From Bacteroidales bacterium UBA5429 (GTDB lineage Bacteria > Bacteroidota > Bacteroidia > Bacteroidales > WCHB1-69), in assembly GCA_002427605.1 (NCBI GenBank), contig DIRT01000027.1:1-39991 (forward strand): 39,991 nt of DNA, written 5' to 3'. The first letter of the stretch is position 1. Every line of letters begins with the position of its first letter. Position numbers and translations under genes: made by a program. Under the pieces are notes generated by a model. The model was not told the DNA's origin. It saw only the letters and a program-made list of their open reading frames with translations, and searched no databases. Positions 16,472 through 24,879 of the stretch are shown here, piece by piece.

Positions 16472-17869
16472 ATGAAAATAAAAATCGGATTATTAGTCAC
16501 ATTTTTGCTGTTAACACAGTTCGGATTTTCCCAATCTGAGCCGGAACCACAACCGGAGCAAAAGAAAATTAAAACCGGTTGGAACCTGGGGGCACTTCCC
16601 AGTGTTGCCTATGATGCCGACCTGGGATTTCAGTACGGTGTTTTGACCAACCTGTTTCACTACGGAGATGGCTCACAATATCCCGACTACCTACACTCAT
16701 TCTTTGTTGAAATTGCTTATACCACTAAAAAATATGGACTTTTCAGATTTAATTACGATTCCAAATACCTCATCCCCAACCATCGTTTGACAGTAGACCT
16801 CTCGTTCCTCCCTGATGCCATGTGCGATTTTTACGGCTATAACGGCTATCCCAGCGTCTATAATCCGCTTTGGCACAACTCCAAATTAGATAACAACCCG
16901 GATTATCGTTCCAGGGCTTTTTACAAGTTTAACCGGAACCTGTTCCGTGTTTCCGGAGACCTGCAAGGTACCATTCGCGATAATTTTAAATGGGCAGCCG
17001 GTTTAGGATTGCTTCATTACCGCGTCTCACCAGTAAATCTGGAACATCTCAACAAAGGTCAAAAACCTGAAAATCAACTCCCTGATATTGATGAGCTTTA
17101 TGACAAGTATATTTTGTGGGGGCTTCTTTCTGAAAAAGAAATAAAGGGGGGTGGACACCCATACCTCCGTGGAGGAGTTATTTACGATAGTAGGGACAGA
17201 CAATCGAACAGCTCAAAGGGGATCTATAGCGACCTCTTTTTAACCTACAGCGCCGCCTTTGGAGAGCAAAAAGAGTACAACAATCTGAAATTGAATGCGG
17301 TATTCCAACAATACCACACCTTATTTCCCAATCGCCTGATTTTAGCCTATCGCGCCGGTGCTCAATTGCTACTTTGGGGGGATTCGCCTTTCTATATGGA
17401 TAACTACCTCAACACCTTAGTGATACAACGCGTTTTGTATGAAGCAGTTGGAGGTGGAAACTCAGTCCGTGGAGTGATGCGAAACAGAGTATTAGCCAAT
17501 GGATTTGGATATGCCAATCTGGAACTCAGATGGCAGGTTGTCCATTTTGACATAGGAAAACAACACTTCTATATCGGACTTAACCCCTTTGCAGATATGG
17601 GTATGGTCCTTCAACCCAATCCGATGGATGAAGAACAGGTCAGAGCGAACATTGCTGCTCATGATCCTGATTTCGATATCAGCACGCTGTCACAATATTT
17701 TGACTGGGATCCCAAGAAGGTTTACCAACCCCACTTTTCTGCCGGTATGGGACTGAAAATCGCCATGAATGAGAACTTTATTCTCTCCGTGGATTGGGCA
17801 ATGCCGCTGAACGAACAAGATGGTGCAAAAAAGACGAATTTTTATATCAAAATGGGTTATCTTTTCTAG
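16472..17869 (+). CDS. Omp85/BamA-TamA-like outer-membrane barrel without POTRA
   Basis: From the chosen start (16472) the protein has 465 residues. It opens with a clean signal peptide (MKIKIGLLVTFLLLTQFGFSQ). The longer start at 16430 would add 14 polar residues before that signal and overlap the DUF819 gene, so I reject it. After a short acidic linker the whole protein is beta-barrel-like, with the Omp85 features GGVIYDSRDRQ (strand with DxR) and GGGNSVRG (the VRG loop motif), then GFGYANLELRW and a C-terminal aromatic strand ending GYLF. No POTRA domains are seen. Likely a small Omp85-like translocator or lipase-type surface barrel; role not clear. Confidence 0.82.
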   Translation: MKIKIGLLVTFLLLTQFGFSQSEPEPQPEQKKIKTGWNLGALPSVAYDADLGFQYGVLTNLFHYGDGSQYPDYLHSFFVEIAYTTKKYGLFRFNYDSKYLIPNHRLTVDLSFLPDAMCDFYGYNGYPSVYNPLWHNSKLDNNPDYRSRAFYKFNRNLFRVSGDLQGTIRDNFKWAAGLGLLHYRVSPVNLEHLNKGQKPENQLPDIDELYDKYILWGLLSEKEIKGGGHPYLRGGVIYDSRDRQSNSSKGIYSDLFLTYSAAFGEQKEYNNLKLNAVFQQYHTLFPNRLILAYRAGAQLLLWGDSPFYMDNYLNTLVIQRVLYEAVGGGNSVRGVMRNRVLANGFGYANLELRWQVVHFDIGKQHFYIGLNPFADMGMVLQPNPMDEEQVRANIAAHDPDFDISTLSQYFDWDPKKVYQPHFSAGMGLKIAMNENFILSVDWAMPLNEQDGAKKTNFYIKMGYLF

Positions 17870-17872
17870 AGT

Positions 17873-18622
17873 ATGATTAATGGTAAAAAAATTGTAGTGG
17901 TGATGCCGGCTTACAATGCCGAAAAGACATTGGAGCAGACCTATGCTGAAATTCCGTTTGATATTGTTGACCATGTTATCTTAACCGATGATTGCAGCAA
18001 AGATGATACAGTCAAAGTAGCCCAAAAATTGGGTATTGAACACCTCATCATCCATGATCAAAACAAAGGATATGGGGGAAATCAGAAAACATGCTACGAT
18101 AAAGCGCTGGAAATAGGTGGCGACATCATCGTAATGGTACACCCCGACTATCAATACACCCCAAAACTGATCCACTCCATCTGTTACATGATTGCCAACG
18201 GAGTTTATCCTGTAGTGTGTGCTTCCCGAATCTTGGGAAAAGGAGCAATCAAAGGAGGAATGCCGATCATTAAATACATCTCCAACAGAGCGTTGACACT
18301 GTTTCAAAACATTCTTTTAAATCAGAAACTCTCCGAATACCACACCGGGTTCAGGGCTTTCTCTAAAGAGGTGCTTCAGAAAACCCATTATCAACAGTTC
18401 TCTGACGATTTTATCTTCGACAATGAAATGTTGGCTAAGATTTTGTACCTGGGATACGATATTGGAGAGATTTCTTGTCCAACAAAATATTTTGAAGAAG
18501 CTTCCTCTATCAGCTTAAGTCGCAGTACTGTATATGGTTTCGGAGTGATCCGAATCTCTATTTTATACCGACTGGCAAAATGGCAGATTTTTAAGAGCAA
18601 AATATTCAAAAAAAATTCGTAA
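17873..18622 (+). CDS. Family 2 glycosyltransferase (dolichyl-phosphate mannose synthase-like)
   Basis: The 249-residue GT-A enzyme starts with VVVMPAYNAEKTL and has the nucleotide-sugar acidic pair in LTDDCSKDD (Asp39, Asp40), GYGGNQKTCY, and HPDYQY (His90-Pro-Asp92) as the metal motif. EYHTGFRAFS is typical of the polyprenyl-phosphate mannose/glucose synthase branch. It has no clear membrane helix, so it should be a cytoplasmic or membrane-associated enzyme that loads a sugar onto a lipid carrier or glycan. It begins 3 bases after the Omp85-like stop codon, so the two are co-translated. Confidence 0.9.
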   Translation: MINGKKIVVVMPAYNAEKTLEQTYAEIPFDIVDHVILTDDCSKDDTVKVAQKLGIEHLIIHDQNKGYGGNQKTCYDKALEIGGDIIVMVHPDYQYTPKLIHSICYMIANGVYPVVCASRILGKGAIKGGMPIIKYISNRALTLFQNILLNQKLSEYHTGFRAFSKEVLQKTHYQQFSDDFIFDNEMLAKILYLGYDIGEISCPTKYFEEASSISLSRSTVYGFGVIRISILYRLAKWQIFKSKIFKKNS

Positions 18623-18627
18623 CTTTG
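18620..18627 (+). promoter_or_regulatory. -7 box (TAACTTTG) of the PLP enzyme gene
   Basis: TAACTTTG fits TAnnTTTG. It overlaps the stop codon of the glycosyltransferase and leaves a leader of about 60 bases before the start at 18693. Confidence 0.5.
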
Positions 18628-18692
18628 TCGATTGTATTGGAAACTTAAAAATCATTTATTAATCAATAAACATTTAAAAAAATAATTCAATT

Positions 18693-19880
18693 ATGAAAAA
18701 ATTTGATCCTGCAAGTGCAATTCAAGACTTAAGACAATTTGGCGAATTTGGTGGTGTGAATCCTTCTGTTTGTGATTCAGCTACTTTTACTTTTATGGAA
18801 GCACACGCCATGACAGACACTTTTCATGGTGAAACTGAAGGATGTTTTTTATACTCAAGACACTGGAATCCAAGTAACAAATACTTATCCGATGCCTTGG
18901 CTGCAATGGAAAACACAGAAGCCGGTTGGGTAACCGGTTCAGGAATGGCTGCTATCACCTGTACAATTTTGCAAATTTGTAGCACAGGCGACCATATCGT
19001 GTCCAGTATGACTACTTATGGTGGAACTTTTGCATTTTTAAAGAACTACCTTCAAAAATTCAATATTGAGGTTACATTTGTTGATGCAACCGACTTAGAC
19101 GCAGTAAAGAATGCGATGCGCCCCAACACCAAGATGGTGTACACTGAAACCATGAACAACCCTCTTTTACAAATTGCGGATATCGAAGGTTTAGCAAAAA
19201 TCGCTCATGAACATGGTGCTAAATTAGTGGTTGACAATACTTTTACACCTCTTATTTTTACTCCTGCCAATTTTGGTGCTGATGTGGTGGTATATAGTAT
19301 GACCAAATTTATCAACGGTAAAAACGACTGTGTTGCAGGTGCTATCTGCTCTACTAACGATTTTATCAACAGCTTGATTGACGTAAACGACGGAACAGCG
19401 ATGTTGTTAGGTCCGGTTTTGGATCCCAAATTATCTTCAGCTATTCTTAAAAACTTACACACATTGCACATCAGAATGATGCAACATAGTAAAAATGCGA
19501 TGTATCTGGCAGAAAAATTCAAAGAGATGGGGCTCAAGTTCAACTATCCCGGTATGCCTGAGCACCCCAGTCATGAGCTCTTCAAAAAGATGATGAACGA
19601 AGGATACGGCTTTGGCGGTATGATCGCTATCGACTTAGATACTGAAAAACGCTCTTTCGAAGTGATGGAGAAAATGCAAAATGCTGACGTAGGATACTTA
19701 GCTGTAAGCTTAGGTTACTTCAAAACATTATTCAGCAACTCCGGAAAATCAACTTCATCAGAAATTCCAGAGGAATACCAAAAGAAAATGGGTATGTCAG
19801 AAGGTTTAATCCGCTTCTCTGTTGGATTGGATATGGATATCGAAAGAACATTCCAAAAAATTGTTGAATGTCTGAAATAA
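18693..19880 (+). CDS. PLP-dependent Cys/Met metabolism enzyme (methionine gamma-lyase-like)
   Basis: The 395-residue enzyme has the trans-sulfuration fold: YSRHWNPS (phosphate-binding Tyr54/Arg56 from the neighbouring subunit), GSGMAAI, TTYGGTFAFL with stacking Tyr109, VVDNTF with Asp181 holding the PLP nitrogen, and the Schiff-base Lys205 in SMTKFINGKND. Methionine gamma-lyases usually have a Cys at the position of Gly111 (YGCT); here it is Gly, as in cystathionine gamma-lyases and related enzymes. Candidate reactions are methionine or homocysteine breakdown, or O-acetylhomoserine/cystathionine chemistry. It is a single gene with its own promoter box and a strong terminator. Confidence 0.88.
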   Translation: MKKFDPASAIQDLRQFGEFGGVNPSVCDSATFTFMEAHAMTDTFHGETEGCFLYSRHWNPSNKYLSDALAAMENTEAGWVTGSGMAAITCTILQICSTGDHIVSSMTTYGGTFAFLKNYLQKFNIEVTFVDATDLDAVKNAMRPNTKMVYTETMNNPLLQIADIEGLAKIAHEHGAKLVVDNTFTPLIFTPANFGADVVVYSMTKFINGKNDCVAGAICSTNDFINSLIDVNDGTAMLLGPVLDPKLSSAILKNLHTLHIRMMQHSKNAMYLAEKFKEMGLKFNYPGMPEHPSHELFKKMMNEGYGFGGMIAIDLDTEKRSFEVMEKMQNADVGYLAVSLGYFKTLFSNSGKSTSSEIPEEYQKKMGMSEGLIRFSVGLDMDIERTFQKIVECLK

Positions 19881-19897
19881 CAAACATATTATCATCG

Positions 19898-19926
19898 AAA
19901 AGGGATCCGGGAGGGTCCCTTTTTTT
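19898..19926 (+). terminator. Intrinsic terminator after the PLP enzyme gene
   Basis: AAAAGGGA (19898-19905) pairs with TCCCTTTT (19916-19923) over a 10-base loop and is followed by more T, starting 17 bases after the stop codon. It is the clearest Rho-independent terminator in the window. Confidence 0.85.
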
Positions 19927-19986
19927 GTAAAATTTTTGTCAACCAAAAAAATAATTGGTAAGGAACGATTTTACCGAAAATTTATG

Positions 19987-19994
19987 TACCTTTG
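19987..19994 (+). promoter_or_regulatory. -7 box (TACCTTTG) of the restriction-modification operon
   Basis: TACCTTTG fits TAnnTTTG and lies 56 bases before the methyltransferase start. No separate control-protein gene is seen upstream. Confidence 0.5.
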
Positions 19995-20050
19995 CTCGTC
20001 ATAACATATACAATATTGTTCAATAAAAAACTACAAAAACTCACACGACC

Positions 20051-21091
20051 ATGAATATAGTATCTCTTTTTGCTGGAGCAGGCGGACTTGACCTCGGTTT
20101 TCAACAAGCGGGGTTTAACATAATTTGGGCAAACGAATATGACAAAGAAATTTGGGAAACCTACGAAAAAAATCACCCGAACACAATTCTTGACAAAAGA
20201 AGCATCGTTGACATCCCTGCGGAGGAAATACCTGATTGTGATGGAATCATTGGTGGTCCTCCTTGCCAAAGTTGGAGTGAAGCAGGAGCAATGAAAGGAA
20301 TTGAAGATAAAAGAGGACAATTATTTTTTGATTTTATCAGAATATTGGAAGCAAAACAACCCCAATTTTTTCTTGCGGAAAATGTCAGCGGAATGCTTCT
20401 GGAAAAACATACGGAAGCACTAAAAAATATTGTAGAAATGTTCAGAAATGCAGGTATTGGCTATGAACTTTCTTTTAAAATGCTTAATGCTTCCGATTAT
20501 CATGTTCCTCAAGATAGAAAGCGTTTAATCTTTGTTGGTATTCGTAAAGATTTGGGATTTAAATATCAGTTTCAAAAACCAAACTTCCCCAAATTAACAC
20601 TTCAAGAAACCATTTACGATTTAAAAGATAATGTTTTACCTGCTCTACCATACAACAAAACCAATGGAAACAAGTGTATTGTCCCCAATCACGAATATAT
20701 GACCGGAGACTTTTCTACAATTTACATGTCACGAAACAGAGTTCGGAGTTGGAATGAACAATCCTTTACTATTCAAGCTGGTGGAAGGCATGCTCCTATT
20801 CATCCACAAGCACCTAAAATGAAATTTATTGAACAAAATGTAAGAATTTTTGTTCCGGGTAAAGAACATTTATACAGACGATTAAGTGTCAGGGAATGTG
20901 CGAGAATTCAAACCTTTCCGGATGATTTTATTTTCTACTATTCTAGCGTTCCGGCAGGTTATAAAATGATTGGAAATGCAGTTCCTGTAAATCTTGCTAA
21001 ATATCTTGCTGAAACAATTCTACAACAACTAAAAGAACACACAATACTCAAAGAAGTACAAATCAAGAAAGAAGGAACATTAGCAGTATGA
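20051..21091 (+). CDS. Type II DNA cytosine-5 methyltransferase, M.HaeIII-like (GGCC)
   Basis: The 346-residue enzyme has the C5-methyltransferase motifs in order: SLFAGAGGLDLGF (SAM binding), GGPPCQSWS with catalytic Cys72, LAENVSGML, DYHVPQDRKRLIFVGIR, and RLSVRECARIQTFPDDF followed by GYKMIGNAVPVNLA. From memory of M.HaeIII, long stretches match, including the target-recognition part (KTNGNKC...PNHEY, TIYMSRNRVRSWNE, HPQAP, GKEHLYRRL), so the expected site is GGCC and the base methylated is an inner C. The stop overlaps the endonuclease start as ATGA. Codons are A+T-rich compared with radA, in line with horizontal gain. Confidence 0.95.
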   Translation: MNIVSLFAGAGGLDLGFQQAGFNIIWANEYDKEIWETYEKNHPNTILDKRSIVDIPAEEIPDCDGIIGGPPCQSWSEAGAMKGIEDKRGQLFFDFIRILEAKQPQFFLAENVSGMLLEKHTEALKNIVEMFRNAGIGYELSFKMLNASDYHVPQDRKRLIFVGIRKDLGFKYQFQKPNFPKLTLQETIYDLKDNVLPALPYNKTNGNKCIVPNHEYMTGDFSTIYMSRNRVRSWNEQSFTIQAGGRHAPIHPQAPKMKFIEQNVRIFVPGKEHLYRRLSVRECARIQTFPDDFIFYYSSVPAGYKMIGNAVPVNLAKYLAETILQQLKEHTILKEVQIKKEGTLAV

Positions 21092-21927
21092 CAAATATTT
21101 TAGAAGCAATTGTAAACATTGCAAACAATCCAATCGTCAAAATTAAAAATCATTACACAGGCAGAAATAGGGTAAATAATGTTGGAGAAGCACTGGAACT
21201 GTTCATAAAAGATGCTTTTGCAAATACTATTCTTGAAAAAGATGAACAAATAAAAATCAAGCAATACAACGAACTATTTTCTTGGCTTGGAAATCAAAAT
21301 CATCCACCCGATATGATGATCAGTCAAGGTGATGCAATCGAAGTAAAAAAAACTCAAAGTCCCAATAGTGATTTGGCTTTAAACAGTTCTTATCCCAAAA
21401 CTAACATTCTGTCAAACAGCACTATGATAACACAAGAATGTAGAACATGTGAAAACTGGACTGAGAAAGACTTGATTTATTGTGTTGGCCATACAACGGA
21501 CGAATCCATAAAATCACTCTGGATGGTTTATGGCAGTATTTATGCAGCGAAGCATGAAACATACCAAATTATCAAACAAAAAATTATAGATGGAATAAAT
21601 GAAATTCCCAATGTAGAACTTGCTGAAACCAACGAATTAGGCAGAGTAAATCGAGTTGACCCACTTGGAATAACAAATTTGAGAATTCGTGGAATGTGGC
21701 AAATTCAAAACCCAAGAAAGGTTTTTAGTTATTTACATACAGCAGGAAACAGCTTTGAACTCGTTGCTGTCATTCCAACAGGTAAATACAACTCATTCCC
21801 GGAAGAAAGTAAGAGTAAAATTGAAAATTTAAAAAATCCTAATTTAACCATTTCGGACGTTAAAGTTAAAGATCCTAATAATCCGGCAAAATTGATAGAA
21901 ACAAAATTAATAGTTTTCAAACTTTAA
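21088..21927 (+). CDS. Type II restriction endonuclease, NgoPII-like (GGCC)
   Basis: The 279-residue protein resembles the NgoPII endonuclease family in its start (NILEAIVNIANNP), NRVNNVGEALE and overall length. A PD-(D/E)xK site is visible: Pro74-Asp75, then Glu85-Val-Lys87 (PDMMISQGDAIEVKK). It should cut unmethylated GGCC, matching the coupled methyltransferase. One sampled 60-base row (21541-21600) has 16 G/C against 32 in a radA row (10081-10140), which suggests recent transfer. The gene appears intact. Family call rests on memory of NgoPII, so specificity is an inference backed by the partner enzyme. Confidence 0.88.
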   Translation: MTNILEAIVNIANNPIVKIKNHYTGRNRVNNVGEALELFIKDAFANTILEKDEQIKIKQYNELFSWLGNQNHPPDMMISQGDAIEVKKTQSPNSDLALNSSYPKTNILSNSTMITQECRTCENWTEKDLIYCVGHTTDESIKSLWMVYGSIYAAKHETYQIIKQKIIDGINEIPNVELAETNELGRVNRVDPLGITNLRIRGMWQIQNPRKVFSYLHTAGNSFELVAVIPTGKYNSFPEESKSKIENLKNPNLTISDVKVKDPNNPAKLIETKLIVFKL

Positions 21928-21947
21928 TATTTAGAAATTAATAAATT

Positions 21948-22565
21948 ATGAAAATTTTCATCCTGTTTATTCATTTGCTGATGCCATACCAAGCGCAGGA
22001 CAGCCTGGTTCCCCTCCCCGATTTAAAGGCATTTACACATCCTAAATTCTTTGTTCATGACTGTAAATGCGGCATGTTTAATCCCAAATATTTTCAATTG
22101 GAGGTTTACAAAAAAACAACCGATCCTGACCACCCGGATGTATGGATTATTCCTCCCTGTTTTGAATATGGGCATGCTGTGAGCATTACCGGTAAACAAG
22201 GTGATTTTTTTAGAATAAAGTTTATTGATGAGGAGTACCACCCGATTTGTTATAATTGTAGTGACACTATTTATTATGTAAAAAAAGGAACTTTGGGATC
22301 GTGGGTCTTTCGTTTCAACTTTGATACTTATGATTTTGATGATGAAGTTCCTCTGTATAATAAACCGCATGAAAATTCAAAAACAGTCGCCAAACTCAAG
22401 ACCGGAGAGTGGGTAGTAATTTTGGATTGTGAAGGGAAATGGATGTACGTGGAGTCAATCACAAAAGGGAAAAAGAAAAGAGGTTGGCTCAATCCAACAA
22501 TGCAATGCGGAAATCCGGTCAGTGTGGATGCTCCCAATGTTCCTGTAATCAGTATCCCTGAATAA
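21948..22565 (+). CDS. Small secreted SH3 protein, cysteine-rich
   Basis: The 205-residue protein has a short hydrophobic N-terminus that could be a signal peptide (cleavage near AQ at 16-17), a middle part with seven cysteines overall (39, 41, 71, 101, 104, 161, 187), and a C-terminal bacterial SH3-like domain at about 133-190 (EVPLYNKPHENSKTVAKLKTG, GKWMYVE, GWLNP). I do not recognise the N-terminal half. It starts 20 bases after the endonuclease stop on the same strand; it may ride with the island or simply be its neighbour. Possible roles, all inference: wall-binding or stress-sensing envelope protein. Confidence 0.75.
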   Translation: MKIFILFIHLLMPYQAQDSLVPLPDLKAFTHPKFFVHDCKCGMFNPKYFQLEVYKKTTDPDHPDVWIIPPCFEYGHAVSITGKQGDFFRIKFIDEEYHPICYNCSDTIYYVKKGTLGSWVFRFNFDTYDFDDEVPLYNKPHENSKTVAKLKTGEWVVILDCEGKWMYVESITKGKKKRGWLNPTMQCGNPVSVDAPNVPVISIPE

Positions 22566-22601
22566 AAACTAAAATTTAACTACCTTAATTCTTTATTTAC
22601 A

Positions 22602-22623
22602 ATAATGTCACCCCTTCGGGGTT
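22602..22623. repeat. Inverted repeat, left copy (22 bp)
   Basis: The 22-mer starting ATAATGTCACCCC and ending GGGGTT is matched perfectly and in reverse at 24880-24901, so the pair brackets the PNGase F-like gene. Each copy is also a hairpin, ACCCC-TTC-GGGGT. CTACCTT stands outside both copies at slightly different distance. Confidence 0.8.
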
Positions 22624-22687
22624 ATCTTTATTTCAGATTTCGGAGGGCGGATTTCGGTTTTTTTTGAAATCCATCGTTATATTGTCT

Positions 22688-22713
22688 TAGAGACGCAAGG
22701 CATTGCGTCTCTA
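22688..22713. repeat. Palindrome with 11-bp stem
   Basis: TAGAGACGCAA pairs with TTGCGTCTCTA over loop GGCA. It shares the AGAGAC...GTCTCTAC outline with the palindrome 36 bases on. No T tract on either side, so it is a repeat rather than a normal terminator. Confidence 0.8.
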
Positions 22714-22748
22714 CAATTTAAAACAATGACCAACCATTCCTAAATTAT

Positions 22749-22770
22749 GAGACAGGGCATGCCCTGTCTC
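22749..22770. repeat. Perfect 22-bp palindrome
   Basis: GAGACAGGGC, AT, GCCCTGTCTC is a perfect palindrome. With the palindrome at 22688 it forms a tandem pair in the convergent gap between the SH3 protein gene (+) and the PNGase F-like gene (-). Palindromes of this wording recur widely in bacterial intergenic DNA as far as I recall. Confidence 0.85.
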
Positions 22771-22814
22771 TACGACAACCGTGTTGTATTGATATTTTCC
22801 AGAAATCCGAAATT

Positions 22815-24752
22815 TTACTCCTTCGGGGAAGACATTTCAAACCGTACCCTGCGGCGTACTAACTCCTGATCTCCTTGGCTGACAGTTAAAAAGAATCTCC
22901 CGTAAGGAAAACGGGTCAAATCATATCTGAAGTAACCTTGCTTTAAAGCGGGATAAAAATGCTCCTCCAACAACTCTTCACCCGGATCGCTGAGCAGTCT
23001 GACATGGATATCTCCAGGGGTATTGGCGAAATAGGAAAGTGTGGTAAACTCCGAAGTACGGGTCGGATAGATCGAAATCTCCTTTGTTGCAGGATCTATT
23101 GCATCCGGTTGCTGACCGATGCTAAACTGATATTGCCATCCCGAACCACAGTCCGACTCAAAAACCTTAATCAACTGATTATCAACACTCAACAATCGCG
23201 CTTCTCCTTTTCCTCCCTTCCGATTGAACCAAAATTCCAATCCATCACCCTGCGAGTCTTCAAAAATCAAATTATAACTTCCATCAGCCAAATACAGCGT
23301 ATCTGTATATACTTTCTGCGCTTTCAACTCGTTACTCTTCTTTTCGTAGACCGTTTTCCCGCTCACATCAAGCAATCGCCATGAATTATGTTCAGGTTCT
23401 TGATTTGTTTGGAAATAAAAAATAAGGGGGGACGCATGGGTCGGCGCCGCCGAGAAACTACTCCTCATGCGGTTATCCAAAACATACTGATCCTTCTTGT
23501 CATTCGGCTTTTCCAACCTGACCTCAAATTGATTTTCTAAAGCAGTAGCTTCAATAATTCCCGGCAGAATCACCGTGTCCAACTGATCAAATCCAAGATT
23601 GCCCCTCCAGAGAAACTCCTGCATTTTCTGACCTACAGTGCCGTAGATGATCTTCACCTTTTGCAACGGTTCACTCCCCACATTTCGGATGATAATCTGA
23701 GGATGCATCGAAGCGGGATTGATTCTGGAATACAGTGTTTTAGTGGAAGGCACCATAATATCCTCTACTGCAACATCATATCGAGATGTAGGCTTTTCAT
23801 ATTGGATTAAATAGGCACTGATCCGCTGCGCCCCGTGATTGATCACTGTTGCGCTGTAGGGTTCCATCTTAAATAGGATGGTGTTATCGGTACCTTTTTT
23901 CAATGGCAGATCAAGTCGTTCAATCATAACCAAATCGCCGGGACACCAATTGGCGCGATCAAATAGCCAGGTTCCCGCCTGAGGAGAAAGCGGATTGTCG
24001 CCACACTTTTTCCAAAGATCCCGTTTCTGTACCAACTCGTGATTAAACCAAATTTCACGATAGCGTTTGCAGAACTCTGCACAATTATCGGGCTGGTCCA
24101 TGCCGTGTCCCGTCTGGATGGTACGTAAACGCCCAAAATCGGCACGAGGATCGGTTTTTACAGTAACCGGAATCAAATGTTCCTCTATCGGGTTCTCATC
24201 GTTTCCATACTCATAAATATCGTGATAGATTTGTGTAATAGAGATGGGCTGGGCAATCGGTTTACCAGTGATTATCTCAAACTCGATAGTTACCAGCCAA
24301 CCCCGATCATGATTGGGTTCATAACCGGAGTGGATATAGTTAATTTCACAGCTATCCCTCAATATCAGGGCAAACTCAGTTACATCGGTCTGCCATGTAA
24401 ACTGCCAATCTTTAGAGAAAAAACCTCCGTAGGGCGTAATGAGTGATCCGATCTCCCAGTTTTTTAGCTCTCCATTGACTCCCCCTACCCTTTCCAGTAC
24501 AATATGATCCGCATAATCCCAGTCGGCACAGCGCATGGAATCGGGACAAGCGAAGTGAACATACATGTTGATTTTCCGGACAGGTTGTTCCGATTTTGGG
24601 AAAACGCCCCATCCTTTATGAGATTTGACTCCTTGCGAAGGATCAGTCACCACCACTCTTTTTTCCAGGGGAAACACCCTGATGGTATCCTGAGAGAAAC
24701 TAATTATTGGCACAGCCAACCATGAGAGAAATAATAAAAATTTACGGATCAT
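22815..24752 (-). CDS. PNGase F-like glycoamidase domain protein, T9SS cargo
   Basis: From the chosen start the protein has 645 residues with signal peptide (MIRKFLLFLSWLAVPIISFSQ). Residues about 20-300 match both PNGase F domains: CADWD (Asp79, equal to catalytic Asp60), ITPYGGFF, NCAEFC (Glu226, equal to Glu206) and DRANWCPGD. PNGase F removes N-glycans from asparagine. The third site residue, Glu118, aligns to Ser142 by my reading. About 460-550 is a secreted-protein beta domain (NSWRLLD, DSQGDGLEF), and 559-645 is a T9SS type A-like tail (YPTR start). The longer start at 24776 lies in the promoter box and is rejected. No close neighbour in an operon. Confidence 0.82.
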   Translation of the reverse strand: MIRKFLLFLSWLAVPIISFSQDTIRVFPLEKRVVVTDPSQGVKSHKGWGVFPKSEQPVRKINMYVHFACPDSMRCADWDYADHIVLERVGGVNGELKNWEIGSLITPYGGFFSKDWQFTWQTDVTEFALILRDSCEINYIHSGYEPNHDRGWLVTIEFEIITGKPIAQPISITQIYHDIYEYGNDENPIEEHLIPVTVKTDPRADFGRLRTIQTGHGMDQPDNCAEFCKRYREIWFNHELVQKRDLWKKCGDNPLSPQAGTWLFDRANWCPGDLVMIERLDLPLKKGTDNTILFKMEPYSATVINHGAQRISAYLIQYEKPTSRYDVAVEDIMVPSTKTLYSRINPASMHPQIIIRNVGSEPLQKVKIIYGTVGQKMQEFLWRGNLGFDQLDTVILPGIIEATALENQFEVRLEKPNDKKDQYVLDNRMRSSFSAAPTHASPLIFYFQTNQEPEHNSWRLLDVSGKTVYEKKSNELKAQKVYTDTLYLADGSYNLIFEDSQGDGLEFWFNRKGGKGEARLLSVDNQLIKVFESDCGSGWQYQFSIGQQPDAIDPATKEISIYPTRTSEFTTLSYFANTPGDIHVRLLSDPGEELLEEHFYPALKQGYFRYDLTRFPYGRFFLTVSQGDQELVRRRVRFEMSSPKE

Positions 24753-24773
24753 AACAACAAATGAAATAATTGG

Positions 24774-24781
24774 CAAAGGTA
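24774..24781 (-). promoter_or_regulatory. -7 box (TACCTTTG) of the PNGase F-like gene
   Basis: On the - strand TACCTTTG fits TAnnTTTG and lies 21 bases before the start at 24752. It overlaps the alternative upstream Met codon, which decides the start. Confidence 0.55.
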
Positions 24782-24879
24782 CGATTTTTCGTTAATTTTG
24801 TTTCAGATTTCAGAATGAAAGGCGGAAGGCGAAAGGCGAAAGTATTTGAAGGATTAAGATGTAATAATTCTGCAAAGCA

